A stretch of DNA of 64,000 bases, from NCBI GenBank assembly GCA_040221975.1, contig JAVJWR010000027.1:1-64000 (forward strand), given 5' to 3'. Numbering within the stretch: position 1 is the first letter of the stretch; the number at the start of each line of letters is the position of its first letter. Source of the DNA: Haliea sp040221975 (GTDB lineage Bacteria; Pseudomonadota; Gammaproteobacteria; Pseudomonadales; Halieaceae). Positions 41,954-50,518 of this stretch are shown here, piece by piece. The translations under genes were made by a program, and so were the position numbers. The notes beneath the pieces were generated by a model. The model saw nothing but the letters and a program-made list of their open reading frames with translations. It was not told where the DNA came from and ran no database searches.

Positions 41954-42865
41954 TCAGGACTCGGGCGCCAGGTTGCGGAAATAGTCCTCGATATATTGCA
42001 TGAACTTGAACGCGGCGATCGGCAGCTGTCGGCCGCTGCGGGTGACCAGGCTTATCTGGGTACTGTTGAGCGTGGCGCTGTCGGTAGGGATGGCGACAAA
42101 ACGTCCTGCGGCCAGCTCCTCGCCGACCACCAGGTCGGGTAGCAGGGAGACGCCGGAGCCCGAGTTGATGAAGCCGCGAAGCAGCGCCAGCGAGCTGGTG
42201 GCCAGGTGCGGGGTAAAGAAAATCCCCTGTTCCTGCTCACTCTGCTCGATGATCTGGCGGATGCGGTAGGCGCCGTCGAGCAGGCCCACCGTGTACTGCC
42301 CCAGCTCCGAAAGTTCTACCAGCTTCTTGCCGGCCAGTGGATGGCTGCGGTGTACCACAACTTTCATCGGCTGCGGCAAATGGACGCGCGAACTGACCTT
42401 CGGGTCCCGCGATGTGTCGAAAATCATCCCGAAGTGGGCATCGTCGTCACTGATCATGCGCACCACTTCATTGGTACTGGACACACTGACGCCCACGGAG
42501 ATGCCGGGATAGCGTTGCATGTAGCTCTGCAGGGTGTCGCTGAAGCGTTCGGAGATAAAGGCTTCGCCGACTGCGATCGATATCTTGCCGGTATTGAGGG
42601 ACTGGAGCTCCCTGATCTGGGAGAGGAAGGCTTCCTGCTGGGCGCAGCGGTCCTGGTAGAACTGGAAGGCCAGTTCCCCGGCCTCGGTCAGTTTCAGGCG
42701 CCGCCGGCCGCGCTCCACCAGCGGCGTGCCCAGCTCACTCTCCAGTTCGGCGATCTGGCGGCTGATGGAGGAGGGCGCGACATCGAGTTTTTCGCCTGCG
42801 GCGCGCATGGTACCGAGGCGTGCGGATTCGTAGAGATAGTGCAGGCGACGTTGGCTGACGTTCAT
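41954..42865 (-). CDS. LysR-family regulator
   Basis: The 303-residue protein has an N-terminal winged helix (RRLHYLYESARLGTMRAAGEKL, SSISRQIAELESELGTPL) and a LysR effector domain from about residue 88. It is divergent from the DapA-family gene at 42992 and convergent with the amidohydrolase. The 126-bp gap to the DapA-like gene is AT-richer and should contain the shared promoter. It probably senses an intermediate of the DapA/dehydrogenase pathway. Confidence 0.85.
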   Translation of the reverse strand: MNVSQRRLHYLYESARLGTMRAAGEKLDVAPSSISRQIAELESELGTPLVERGRRRLKLTEAGELAFQFYQDRCAQQEAFLSQIRELQSLNTGKISIAVGEAFISERFSDTLQSYMQRYPGISVGVSVSSTNEVVRMISDDDAHFGMIFDTSRDPKVSSRVHLPQPMKVVVHRSHPLAGKKLVELSELGQYTVGLLDGAYRIRQIIEQSEQEQGIFFTPHLATSSLALLRGFINSGSGVSLLPDLVVGEELAAGRFVAIPTDSATLNSTQISLVTRSGRQLPIAAFKFMQYIEDYFRNLAPES

Positions 42866-42991
42866 GGGGCTGGCTCATGTGGTTTGCGGTCAGGACAACG
42901 AACTTAAACATAAATTGCCCACGGGGGGCAGTAAAATAACAAGTCGATCGGGGAACAATGACCCTGCGGCTGGGAAAGTGTAGAGGACTTT

Positions 42992-43918
42992 ATGAACAGA
43001 CATTCGGTGAGCTGGCGCGGCTATATACCGGCCATGACAACGCCCTTCAGCCGTAGCGGCGAGCTCGATGTCGAGGCGCTGCGCAAGCATGTCGACTGGC
43101 TGCTCGGCCAGGGCATGCACGGCCTGGTGGTGGCGGGGACACAGGGAGAGTGGTTTACGCTGAATCTGGAGGAAAAGGCGGTATTGCTGGCGGAAGTTGC
43201 CGGGCGGGTGCAGGGGCGCATACCGCTGATAGCGGGCTGCAGCGGCTATACTCTGGCCGATGTCCTGGCGCAGGTGGAACTGGCAGAGAAGGCCGGATTC
43301 GACGGTATCCTGCTGACGCCGCCACCCTACATGGTACCCTCCGAGTCCGATATCCTCGCGTTCTACCGGTCCGTGGACGCGGCGATCAGGATGCCCATCT
43401 GTGTCTACAACTGGCCTCCCGGTACGCACGTGGACATGTCCCCGGACCTGCTGGTGGCGCTGGCGCAGCTGAAGCAGGTGGTTGCCATCAAGAACTCAAC
43501 CTCGGACCTGCGCCGTTTCCTCGATGTCTTCTTCCGCCTGCGCCGCGAGGTGCGGGTGTTCGGTATCCCCATGAACGAGACCGGTGCGACCCTGGTCAAA
43601 CAGCACGATGCGGACGGAACCATGGGCGCCGGGGCCGTGCTGGGTCACGAACAGCCGGATTTCTTCAACGAGCTGTGGGCGGGCAACGAGGCCCGGGCCC
43701 TGGAATACGCGGCCCGCGATTACACTATAATGAAAAGCTGGTTCAATCCCGACCTGACCGGCAAGTTCGGCTCTTCCCAGGCAATTTTCAAGGAAGCCCT
43801 GAACCAGCAGGGACTGCACGGGGGCTTTCCACGCCTGCCCCTGCAGCCGCTGGATGCCGAGGGCGCGAGCCAGATTCGCACAACGCTGGTGGCCCTGGGA
43901 CGCACGGTGCAGGATTAG
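42992..43918 (+). CDS. DapA-family pyruvate-type aldolase/deaminase
   Basis: This 308-residue TIM-barrel enzyme keeps the class I aldolase residues of the family: G49-T-Q-G-E53 (carboxylate-binding loop), Tyr139 in PICVYNWP and Schiff-base Lys167 in VVAIKNST. Members include dihydrodipicolinate synthase, N-acetylneuraminate lyase, keto-deoxy-sugar aldolases and the Delta1-pyrroline-4-hydroxy-2-carboxylate deaminase (LhpC) of hydroxyproline catabolism. It directly precedes a three-subunit dehydrogenase of the LhpBEF/HcnABC type. The hydroxyproline-like role is therefore more plausible than lysine synthesis (inference from context). Confidence 0.87.
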   Translation: MNRHSVSWRGYIPAMTTPFSRSGELDVEALRKHVDWLLGQGMHGLVVAGTQGEWFTLNLEEKAVLLAEVAGRVQGRIPLIAGCSGYTLADVLAQVELAEKAGFDGILLTPPPYMVPSESDILAFYRSVDAAIRMPICVYNWPPGTHVDMSPDLLVALAQLKQVVAIKNSTSDLRRFLDVFFRLRREVRVFGIPMNETGATLVKQHDADGTMGAGAVLGHEQPDFFNELWAGNEARALEYAARDYTIMKSWFNPDLTGKFGSSQAIFKEALNQQGLHGGFPRLPLQPLDAEGASQIRTTLVALGRTVQD

Positions 43919-43955
43919 GGCCGGCACACTGGCCGAGGCTGAAAAGCGGGGAGCA

Positions 43956-45173
43956 ATGTTGCACAGCTGTGATGTGGCGATAATTGGAGGAGGCCTGATC
44001 GGCTGCGCCGCGGCCTTCTACCTGACCAGGCTGGGCAAGCGAGTGATCGTGCTGGAAAGCGATGCCCTCAATGGCGGAGCCTCCGGCCGCAACGCCGGCT
44101 CCCTGCACTTCCAGCTGGAGTACCGCCTGCTGGAATACCAGGAGCAGCTGCAGGACCACATTGCCCACCTCGTCCCGTTTACCCGCCGCGCCATCGAGCA
44201 GTGGCGGGGGCTGGAGACGCTGCTGGGGGAGGATCTGGAACTGGTGATGCACGGCGGCATCATGGTGGCGGAGACCGCCGACCAGCTGCAGCGGCTGCAA
44301 CAGAAATACGAATTTGAAACCCGGCACGGCATGCAGCTGGAGCTGCTGTCCCGCAGCGAGCTGCGCGCCCGCGCACCCTATCTCGATGATCGGGTACAGG
44401 GCGCGCTGTACTGCGCCGACGAGGGCCACTGCAATCCCCGCTATCTCACTCTGGCGTATGCGCGTGCCGCGCAGCGGCTGGGCGCGGTCTTTCACACCGG
44501 CACCCGTGTGCACAGCGTGCAGCGCCTGCGCCACGAATGGGCGCTGGCTACCGTTGCATCCGTCGCCGGTGACGCCGAGCACGGGGGCCGCGCGGACTAC
44601 CGCTGCGATACCATCCTCAACGCGGCCGGCGCCTGGGCCGCCGGTGTGGGGCGCCTGGCGGGGGTGCACCTGCCCATCTTCCCGGTGGGCCTGACGATGA
44701 ATGTCACCGAGGAGGCGCCGCCGCTGGTGGGGCACCTGGTGCAGCACGTGGGCCGGCGGCTGTCGATGAAGCAGGTGCGCGAGGGCAACCTGCTCATCGG
44801 TGGCGGCTGGTCCGCCCGGTTGCCCGAGCTGACAGGTACGGGCTCTGCGGCTGCGCGACCCCTGTACCGCTCGGTCTGCGGCAATCTTGCGACGGCGGCG
44901 GAAGTGGTGCCGGCCCTGCGCAAGCTGCATCTGTTGCGTACCTGGACCGGTGTCACCGGAGTCACCGCCGATCAGCTGCCGCTGCTGGGTGAGGTTCCCC
45001 AGCTGCCGCGCTACTTCGTTGCCGCGGGTGGCTCCGGGTTTACCTTTGGCCCGACCTACGCCGAGTTGATCAGCCAGTTGATCGCCGCCGGCGAGACCGC
45101 CTACCCGATAGCCCCGTTTTCGCCGGCGCGATTCAGCCATATCAACATGTTCATGCGCGAGGCCGGCCACTGA
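43956..45173 (+). CDS. FAD-dependent dehydrogenase, catalytic subunit (HcnC/OoxB/LhpB-like)
   Basis: From ATG 43956 (GGGGAG upstream) the protein is 405 residues. The N-terminal dinucleotide fold VAIIGGGLIGCAAAFYL and ESDALNGGASGRNAGSLHF mark a DAO-superfamily flavoprotein, and LRTWTGVTGVTADQLPLLG with GGSGFTFGPTYAE close the FAD site. In D-hydroxyproline dehydrogenase, opine oxidase and HCN synthase, this subunit oxidises the amino or imino acid. It overlaps the next gene by one base (TGATG). A longer frame from 43854 overlaps the DapA gene and is rejected. Confidence 0.88.
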   Translation: MLHSCDVAIIGGGLIGCAAAFYLTRLGKRVIVLESDALNGGASGRNAGSLHFQLEYRLLEYQEQLQDHIAHLVPFTRRAIEQWRGLETLLGEDLELVMHGGIMVAETADQLQRLQQKYEFETRHGMQLELLSRSELRARAPYLDDRVQGALYCADEGHCNPRYLTLAYARAAQRLGAVFHTGTRVHSVQRLRHEWALATVASVAGDAEHGGRADYRCDTILNAAGAWAAGVGRLAGVHLPIFPVGLTMNVTEEAPPLVGHLVQHVGRRLSMKQVREGNLLIGGGWSARLPELTGTGSAAARPLYRSVCGNLATAAEVVPALRKLHLLRTWTGVTGVTADQLPLLGEVPQLPRYFVAAGGSGFTFGPTYAELISQLIAAGETAYPIAPFSPARFSHINMFMREAGH

Positions 45174-45487
45174 TGGCACACCGTATCGAGACCGGCGTCG
45201 AGCGCCAGCCGTCCCTGCAGATCGAGATCGACGGCGTTGCTGTCCGTGTCCATCCCGGTGAAACCGTCGCCGCTGCGCTCCTGCTGGCCGGCCGGGAGCA
45301 CTGCTACACCACCCGCGACGGTGAACCCCGCAGCCTGTTCTGCAATATGGGCAGCTGCTTCGAGTGCCTGGTTGCGGTCAGCGTACCGGGCGAGGCGCGG
45401 GAGCCGCGCTGGCGCCGTGCCTGCATGACACCGGTCAGTGAAGGCATGCGGGTGCGCACCGGTAAATGCCTGCAGGAAACCCTGTGA
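45173..45487 (+). CDS. (2Fe-2S) subunit of the FAD-dependent dehydrogenase (HcnA/OoxC/LhpE-like)
   Basis: This 104-residue ferredoxin-like protein has a plant-type Fe-S loop: C57, C62, C65 (LFCNMGSCFEC) and C84 (RRACMTP). The small size and position between two FAD proteins match the electron-transfer subunit of the opine oxidase / HcnABC / hydroxyproline dehydrogenase complexes. Overlaps with both neighbours (1 and 4 bases) imply coupled translation and stoichiometric assembly. Confidence 0.88.
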   Translation: MAHRIETGVERQPSLQIEIDGVAVRVHPGETVAAALLLAGREHCYTTRDGEPRSLFCNMGSCFECLVAVSVPGEAREPRWRRACMTPVSEGMRVRTGKCLQETL

Positions 45488-46929
45488 GGCCGGTGGACCT
45501 CGCCATCGTGGGTGCGGGCCCCGCCGGGATGGCGGCGGCGCTGACCGCGGTTGCACACGGCCTGCGGGTGGTGGTGATCGATGAACAGCAGCAGGCGGGC
45601 GGCCAGATCCTGCGGCAACCCCCGGCCGCGATCCGGGTACGCAACTGGCTGCGCGACCGCGTGTACCGTCGCCAGCAGCAGTTGCTGCAACGGGCGCAGC
45701 AGGACAGCCGTATCGAGTGGTGCTGGCAGACCACGGTGCTGGGCTTCCTCGACCGCGATCCTCACGACCCGGCGAGCCAGCGCCTGTGGCTGCACGGCCC
45801 CGGGGGCACCAGCGAACTGGCTGCGCGCAGTGTGCTGGTCGCCGCGGGCTGTCACGATCTGGCGGTGCCTTTCCCGGGCTGGAACCTGCCCGGCGTCATG
45901 GCTGCCGGTGGCCTGCAGGCCATGGTCAAGAGCCAACAGCTGGTGCCCGGGGAGCGGTTCGTGTTCGCGGGCAGCCATCCCCTGCAGTTGATTGTCGCGG
46001 ACCAGATCCGCCGGGGCGGCGGCGAGGTAGCAGCGGTACTGTTCGCGCAGCCGCTTGGGGCGATGCTGGGCGTGCGCAAGCGGCCGCTGCTGATGCTCCG
46101 TCACCTGGGCAAGTTGCTGCATATAGGTGGGGTCATGTGGCGGCTGTGGCGAGCCGGAATTCCGGTGCGCTTCGGCAGCACCGTGGTGGCCGCGGAGGGC
46201 GAGCGGCAGCTGGCGGCCGTGCGCGTGGCCAGGCTGCGGGACGGCGTATTCGAGCCGGAGCAAACCCGGGAGGACATAGCCTGCGATCACCTGGGCGTCT
46301 GCTATTCATTCCTCGTCGCCTCCGAGCTGCCGCGCCAGGCGGGGGCCGCCGTCAGCTGGTCCGCGGAGCGCGGCGGCTGGATAGTGGATGTCGATGGCTG
46401 GCAGCGCAGCTCCGTCGCCGGGCTCTACGCGGCCGGCGAAACCACGGGTGTGGCAGGGGCGGACGTGGCGCGGGAGGAGGGCGAACTGGCGGCGCTGGCG
46501 GTACTGCAGGACCAGGGCGTGCTCGATGCCGCGCAGGCGGAAAAGCTGGCCGCTCCCGTCCGCCGCCGGCTGTCCAGCCTGGGGGAATTTGCCGCCGTGC
46601 TGGCGCAAATCTCGCTGCCGCCCTGGGGAGTGTTTGAGCAGCTGCTGACTGACAGCACCACCCTGTGCAAATGCCAGGGCATCAGCGTGGGTGAGTTCGG
46701 CGGCCTGTTGCAGGAGCACAGCACGATTGCCACTGCCAATTCCGCCAAGCTGCGCTCGCGCACCGGCATGGGCCTGTGCCAGGGCCGCTACTGCGGCTAT
46801 TTCGTGACCCGGCTGCTGGCCCGGCACAACGATATCAGTGCAGCGGAGGTGGGCCCGTTCAGTGCCCGCTCGCCGGTCAAGCCGGTGCCCATCGCCGACA
46901 TTCTGGCGCGGGAGCGAGAGCTGGGTTGA
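45484..46929 (+). CDS. FAD/NAD-binding subunit with C-terminal BFD-type Fe-S domain (HcnB/OoxA/LhpF-like)
   Basis: From GTG 45484 (AGGA upstream) the product is 481 residues; ATG 45466 is an alternative start. The N-terminal Rossmann motif VDLAIVGAGPAGMAAAL and IDEQQQAGGQILRQP bind FAD. A second nucleotide fold lies near VPGERFVFAGSHPLQLI. The C-terminus has a bacterioferritin-associated-ferredoxin-like cluster: CKCQG ... GLCQGRYCG. It completes a heterotrimeric dehydrogenase with the two preceding genes. Confidence 0.87.
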   Translation: MRPVDLAIVGAGPAGMAAALTAVAHGLRVVVIDEQQQAGGQILRQPPAAIRVRNWLRDRVYRRQQQLLQRAQQDSRIEWCWQTTVLGFLDRDPHDPASQRLWLHGPGGTSELAARSVLVAAGCHDLAVPFPGWNLPGVMAAGGLQAMVKSQQLVPGERFVFAGSHPLQLIVADQIRRGGGEVAAVLFAQPLGAMLGVRKRPLLMLRHLGKLLHIGGVMWRLWRAGIPVRFGSTVVAAEGERQLAAVRVARLRDGVFEPEQTREDIACDHLGVCYSFLVASELPRQAGAAVSWSAERGGWIVDVDGWQRSSVAGLYAAGETTGVAGADVAREEGELAALAVLQDQGVLDAAQAEKLAAPVRRRLSSLGEFAAVLAQISLPPWGVFEQLLTDSTTLCKCQGISVGEFGGLLQEHSTIATANSAKLRSRTGMGLCQGRYCGYFVTRLLARHNDISAAEVGPFSARSPVKPVPIADILARERELG

Positions 46930-46998
46930 CAGCAAGCTCCGGGCTCTTGCGGGAGAACGCCTGGACCACGGTGGATGCGCGTCACGGCGCCCGAGGTA

Positions 46999-47514
46999 TC
47001 AGTCCCGATAACGGATGTTGGCGACCGCGATTCGGGTGCTCAGGCAGGGATGCTCCTCGGCCCGGATGTGCGCCTGCTCAATCACCTCGTGACCACTGAC
47101 CACACTGCCGAAGGCTGCGAAGCCCTGACCGTCCGCGTGCCGGTTACCGCCGAAATCGAGAGCCGGCTCGCGTTGCAGGCAGGCAAAGAAGCTGCCGTAG
47201 ACCTCCCCGGGTTCAAACCGGGCGGTGGATACCACCCAGCGTACATGTTGCAGGCCGGTCAGCCCGGTATGCTCATGCCGGATGCGGGTGCGTTGCTCAT
47301 CCATCCCGGCCGATGTGCCGACCTGCACAACGTCAATCGGGCTCGCCTCGACGCCACCGTGCTTGCTGGTGGAGACAATGCGGAAGATGCTGCCGTTGTG
47401 GAAGGCTCCGCTGCGGGCAAGCCGCGCGAAGTAGTCGCAGGTCACCGGCGCCGCATCCGGTCGCAGCATGACACTGAAGCTGCCCAGTTCGGTCGCTACG
47501 TCCAGAAATGCCAT
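46999..47514 (-). CDS. Cyclophilin-type peptidyl-prolyl isomerase
   Basis: This 171-residue protein follows the cyclophilin fold: ATELGSFSVMLRPDAAPVTCDYFARLARSGAFHNGSIFRIV, then a GLTGLQHV strand and FGSVVSGHEVIEQ. Family residues are partly altered: the usual FxxRxxPxFMxQGGD reads IFRIV followed by VVQVGTS. Canonical isomerase activity may be weak. It lacks a signal peptide. It sits 11 bp after the XRE-cupin gene on the same strand and is probably co-transcribed with it. Confidence 0.8.
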   Translation of the reverse strand: MAFLDVATELGSFSVMLRPDAAPVTCDYFARLARSGAFHNGSIFRIVSTSKHGGVEASPIDVVQVGTSAGMDEQRTRIRHEHTGLTGLQHVRWVVSTARFEPGEVYGSFFACLQREPALDFGGNRHADGQGFAAFGSVVSGHEVIEQAHIRAEEHPCLSTRIAVANIRYRD

Positions 47515-47525
47515 GGTGGTTCCAG

Positions 47526-48101
47526 CTAGCCGGCGGGCAGCAGGACCGGCGTGCCGACCCAGAGAATCGTCGCCGTACCCTTGCTCTTGTTGACGATGTT
47601 GTGGCCGAGCTGGGTGTTCATGTGCACACAGTCTCCCGCCTGCAGACTGAACACCTTGTCGTCGATCATTTGCTCCACCCGGCCCTTGATGATGTAGAAG
47701 ATATCCTCGCCTTCATCCCGGTGGACCGTCGGCAGTTCCACGCCGGGGGGGATATCCATCAGCAGTGCACTCATCTGCTGGTTTGGGATGGAGGCGTTCA
47801 GCACCCGGTAGGTGATGGGGGAGTCTATGTTCAGGTACTGCGGGTCGCTGGCCTTGCTGACCAGCTCCGCGGGCACCGGCGGTGAGATGAAGTAGTTGAT
47901 GTCCGTGCCCAGGGCGCGGGCAATGTTGATCAGGGAAACGATGGACGGTGTGGCCTTGCCGCGTTCCGCCTGGGACAGGAAGGCGGCGGACAGCTCCGCC
48001 TTCTCGGCCAGCTCCTGCAGGGTGAGCTTCTGCTCCAGGCGCCTCGCCTTGAGCAGGCCGCCCAGCGACCGCTTCATCATCGATTTCTTTTTCTTCTCCA
48101 C
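47526..48101 (-). CDS. XRE-family regulator with cupin sensor domain
   Basis: From GTG 48101, behind AGGGG, the protein is 191 residues. Residues about 15-70 form an XRE helix-turn-helix (LGGLLKARRLEQKLTLQELAEKAE, SAAFLSQAERGKATPSI). Residues about 105-185 are a small cupin barrel (IPPGVELPTVHRDEGEDIFYIIKGRV, LQAGDCVHMNT). This SutR/PuuR-like layout senses a small ligand in the cupin pocket. It is divergent from the TonB receptor-hyuAB operon, and an inverted repeat in the gap is the likely operator. Confidence 0.88.
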   Translation of the reverse strand: MEKKKKSMMKRSLGGLLKARRLEQKLTLQELAEKAELSAAFLSQAERGKATPSIVSLINIARALGTDINYFISPPVPAELVSKASDPQYLNIDSPITYRVLNASIPNQQMSALLMDIPPGVELPTVHRDEGEDIFYIIKGRVEQMIDDKVFSLQAGDCVHMNTQLGHNIVNKSKGTATILWVGTPVLLPAG

Positions 48102-48151
48102 ACTGGATCCCCTCAAACGTTATGTGAGGAGTGTACCCGACGAAAACATTT

Positions 48152-48169
48152 TGTCAAAAATTATTGACA
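48152..48169. promoter_or_regulatory. Candidate operator of the XRE-cupin regulator
   Basis: TGTCAA (48152-48157), six bases, TTGACA (48164-48169) is a perfect inverted repeat in an AT-rich patch 51 bp from the regulator start. The TTGACA half could also be a -35 element for the receptor operon, but no good -10 at 17 bp is seen. Confidence 0.6.
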
Positions 48170-48290
48170 TACTTAAATTTTTAACCCATTTTTAATGGCA
48201 GTGGTTTTCCTGTGGAAGCTTGCAGGCCACTGTGCCAACCGCCTGTTGTGGGCTATACGTTTCGGGCATGGAATCCGGGGAGAGGGATAG

Positions 48291-50516
48291 ATGAAGACAA
48301 TTTCGAGCAATGGTTTGACGGGTACGCTGGCGCTGCTGGCTGCATTGCCAGTCGCCCCGCTGGCGCTGGCACAGGCCGACAAGCCGGCCGGCGCAATGGT
48401 GCTGGAGGAAGTGACGGTGACGGCGCGGCGTCGCGACGAAAGCCTCCAGGAGGCGCCCTACGCGGTGACTGCTTTCACGGCGCAAGCACTCCAGGATGCC
48501 AATGTGCAGCGCATGGAAGATTTCATCGCCCTGACGCCGAACGTGACCCTCGCGACCTCGCAGGGCATCGGCACCAGCTTTCTCAGTATTCGCGGCCTGA
48601 CCCAGGTGCGCAACGGCGAGGCGCCGGTGGCCACCATCATTGATGGCGTTCTGCAGTTCAGCGGTATCCAGTTCCGGCAGGAGCTGTTCGATGTCGAAAG
48701 TGTCGAGGTGGTGAAAGGTCCCCAGGGCGCGATCTACGGCCGCAATGCCACGGGAGGCGCGATCATCATCAATACCCGGCGCCCCACCAATGAGGCCGAG
48801 GGTTACGTCAGTGCCGGCGCAGGCGCCGGGGACGAGTACATGGTCGAGGGTTCCTACGGTGGCGCGCTGATCGAAAACCAGTTGTTCGCCCAGGTGTCCG
48901 GCAAGCACATTGATCGCGACGGCTACCTGACCAATATCACCCGCAACGAAGAGGCTGACCGCTTCGAGGACAGCACTCTGCGGGGGCGTCTGATCTATGA
49001 GCCAACGGCGAATCTGTCCTTTGACCTGCGTGCGAACATCGCCCGCCACAAGGGCCGCGGCATCGGTTTCCAGTACCAGGCCGTGGACCTGGCGCCGGAT
49101 GGCATCACCGCCATTGCCTTCGGCACCGACACCGGGCCGATCGACGCCAACAACGTCCTGCCTGTCCGGGACAACAACGTCGATTACGGCGAGCGGGACA
49201 TGAACGACTTCGCCCTCAAGGTGGACTGGATTACCGAGCTGGGGACATTCATCTCCACCACCAGCTATACCGATCTGGAGGAGTGGTCTGACTCGGACCA
49301 GTTCCCCTACACCGCCGCGATGAGTGCGCCGGGCTTGTTCGGCTTTGACGGCACCCAGACCGGATTCTTCGAGATCGACGCCTGGAGCCAGGAGTTCCGC
49401 TTCCGCTCACCTGACGACCAGCCGGTGCGCTGGGAAGTGGGTACGTATTACCTGGAGTGGGACCGCTTTGTGTCCCTGTCCACCGGGGTGGACACCGGCG
49501 CCGGGATCCTGCGCCTTGAGCGCGAGCCGACGACGGACCCGCGCAATCCCACCACCTCGTTCCTGGCCGACGACAACAGCAACACGGCGATGGCGGTGTT
49601 CGGTCAGGCCAGCGTTGACATCGGCACCGATTTCGAGCTGTCGCTGGCGCTGCGCTACGACGAGGAAGAGCGGGTACAGGACGTCTCGCCGCTGCAGTTT
49701 CCCGCCGGTGTCCCGGGAGCACGCAACAAGGAAACCTTCGACATGGTGCAGCCGAAGGTCACCCTGCGCTACCAGCCGTCGGACCAGCACAACTGGTACG
49801 CAACCTGGGGTCGGGGCTTCCGCAGCGGCCAGTTCAACCAGAACGGGATTTCCGACGTGGCCGCTTCCGTCGGCCTGGTTGGCATCAATGACGTGGTGGA
49901 CCAGGAAGAGTCCGAGTCCTTTGAATTGGGCTATAAGGGCCTGTACTTCAACGATCGTCTGCGCCTGATCGGGGCGGGATTTGCCACCAAGGTGGAAGGG
50001 CAGCAGTTCTTCTCCTTTATCGGGGCCATCAGTGCCCAGATTCTCACCAATGTCGATGAAGTGCAGCTGTACGGCGGGGAGCTGGAGTTGAACCTGCGGG
50101 CGACCGAGAACCTCGATCTCTACGCCTCCGTGGGCTACACCGACAGTGAGATCAAGGAGTACCTGGTAGACCCGACCGTGGAAGGCAACGATGCGCCCTA
50201 TATTGCCGACACCACGACCAATATCGGCGCCCAGTATGAGGTGCCGCTGAATTTTGCCAACCTGAACCTGTTCGCCAGGGTGGACTACGAGCGCCGCGGC
50301 GCCCAGTACTGGGATGTGCAGAATTCAACCGAGCGCGACCCGCTGGACTTCCTCAGTCTCCGTCTGGGGGTCACCGATGCGGCTGACAAATGGTCACTGA
50401 TCTGGCAGGTACAGAACGCGCTGGACGAGGAATACAACTCGGAGTGGGTGGCGGGGGGTTTCTCCGCCCGGGCGCCGGGAAAAATCTGGAACCTTCGACT
50501 CAGGTATAACTTCTAA
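48291..50516 (+). CDS. TonB-dependent outer-membrane receptor
   Basis: This 741-residue receptor has a signal peptide ending LALAQA, a plug starting EEVTVTARRRDESLQEAPYAVTAF with VESVEVVKGPQGAIYGRNATGG, and a barrel ending RLRYNF. It heads an operon with HyuA/HyuB and an NCS1 permease (2-bp gap to hyuA). The likely cargo is therefore a cyclic amide, such as a hydantoin, 5-oxoproline or cyclic dipeptide, rather than a siderophore. Control by the divergent XRE-cupin protein is likely. Confidence 0.9.
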   Translation: MKTISSNGLTGTLALLAALPVAPLALAQADKPAGAMVLEEVTVTARRRDESLQEAPYAVTAFTAQALQDANVQRMEDFIALTPNVTLATSQGIGTSFLSIRGLTQVRNGEAPVATIIDGVLQFSGIQFRQELFDVESVEVVKGPQGAIYGRNATGGAIIINTRRPTNEAEGYVSAGAGAGDEYMVEGSYGGALIENQLFAQVSGKHIDRDGYLTNITRNEEADRFEDSTLRGRLIYEPTANLSFDLRANIARHKGRGIGFQYQAVDLAPDGITAIAFGTDTGPIDANNVLPVRDNNVDYGERDMNDFALKVDWITELGTFISTTSYTDLEEWSDSDQFPYTAAMSAPGLFGFDGTQTGFFEIDAWSQEFRFRSPDDQPVRWEVGTYYLEWDRFVSLSTGVDTGAGILRLEREPTTDPRNPTTSFLADDNSNTAMAVFGQASVDIGTDFELSLALRYDEEERVQDVSPLQFPAGVPGARNKETFDMVQPKVTLRYQPSDQHNWYATWGRGFRSGQFNQNGISDVAASVGLVGINDVVDQEESESFELGYKGLYFNDRLRLIGAGFATKVEGQQFFSFIGAISAQILTNVDEVQLYGGELELNLRATENLDLYASVGYTDSEIKEYLVDPTVEGNDAPYIADTTTNIGAQYEVPLNFANLNLFARVDYERRGAQYWDVQNSTERDPLDFLSLRLGVTDAADKWSLIWQVQNALDEEYNSEWVAGGFSARAPGKIWNLRLRYNF

Positions 50517-50518
50517 TT

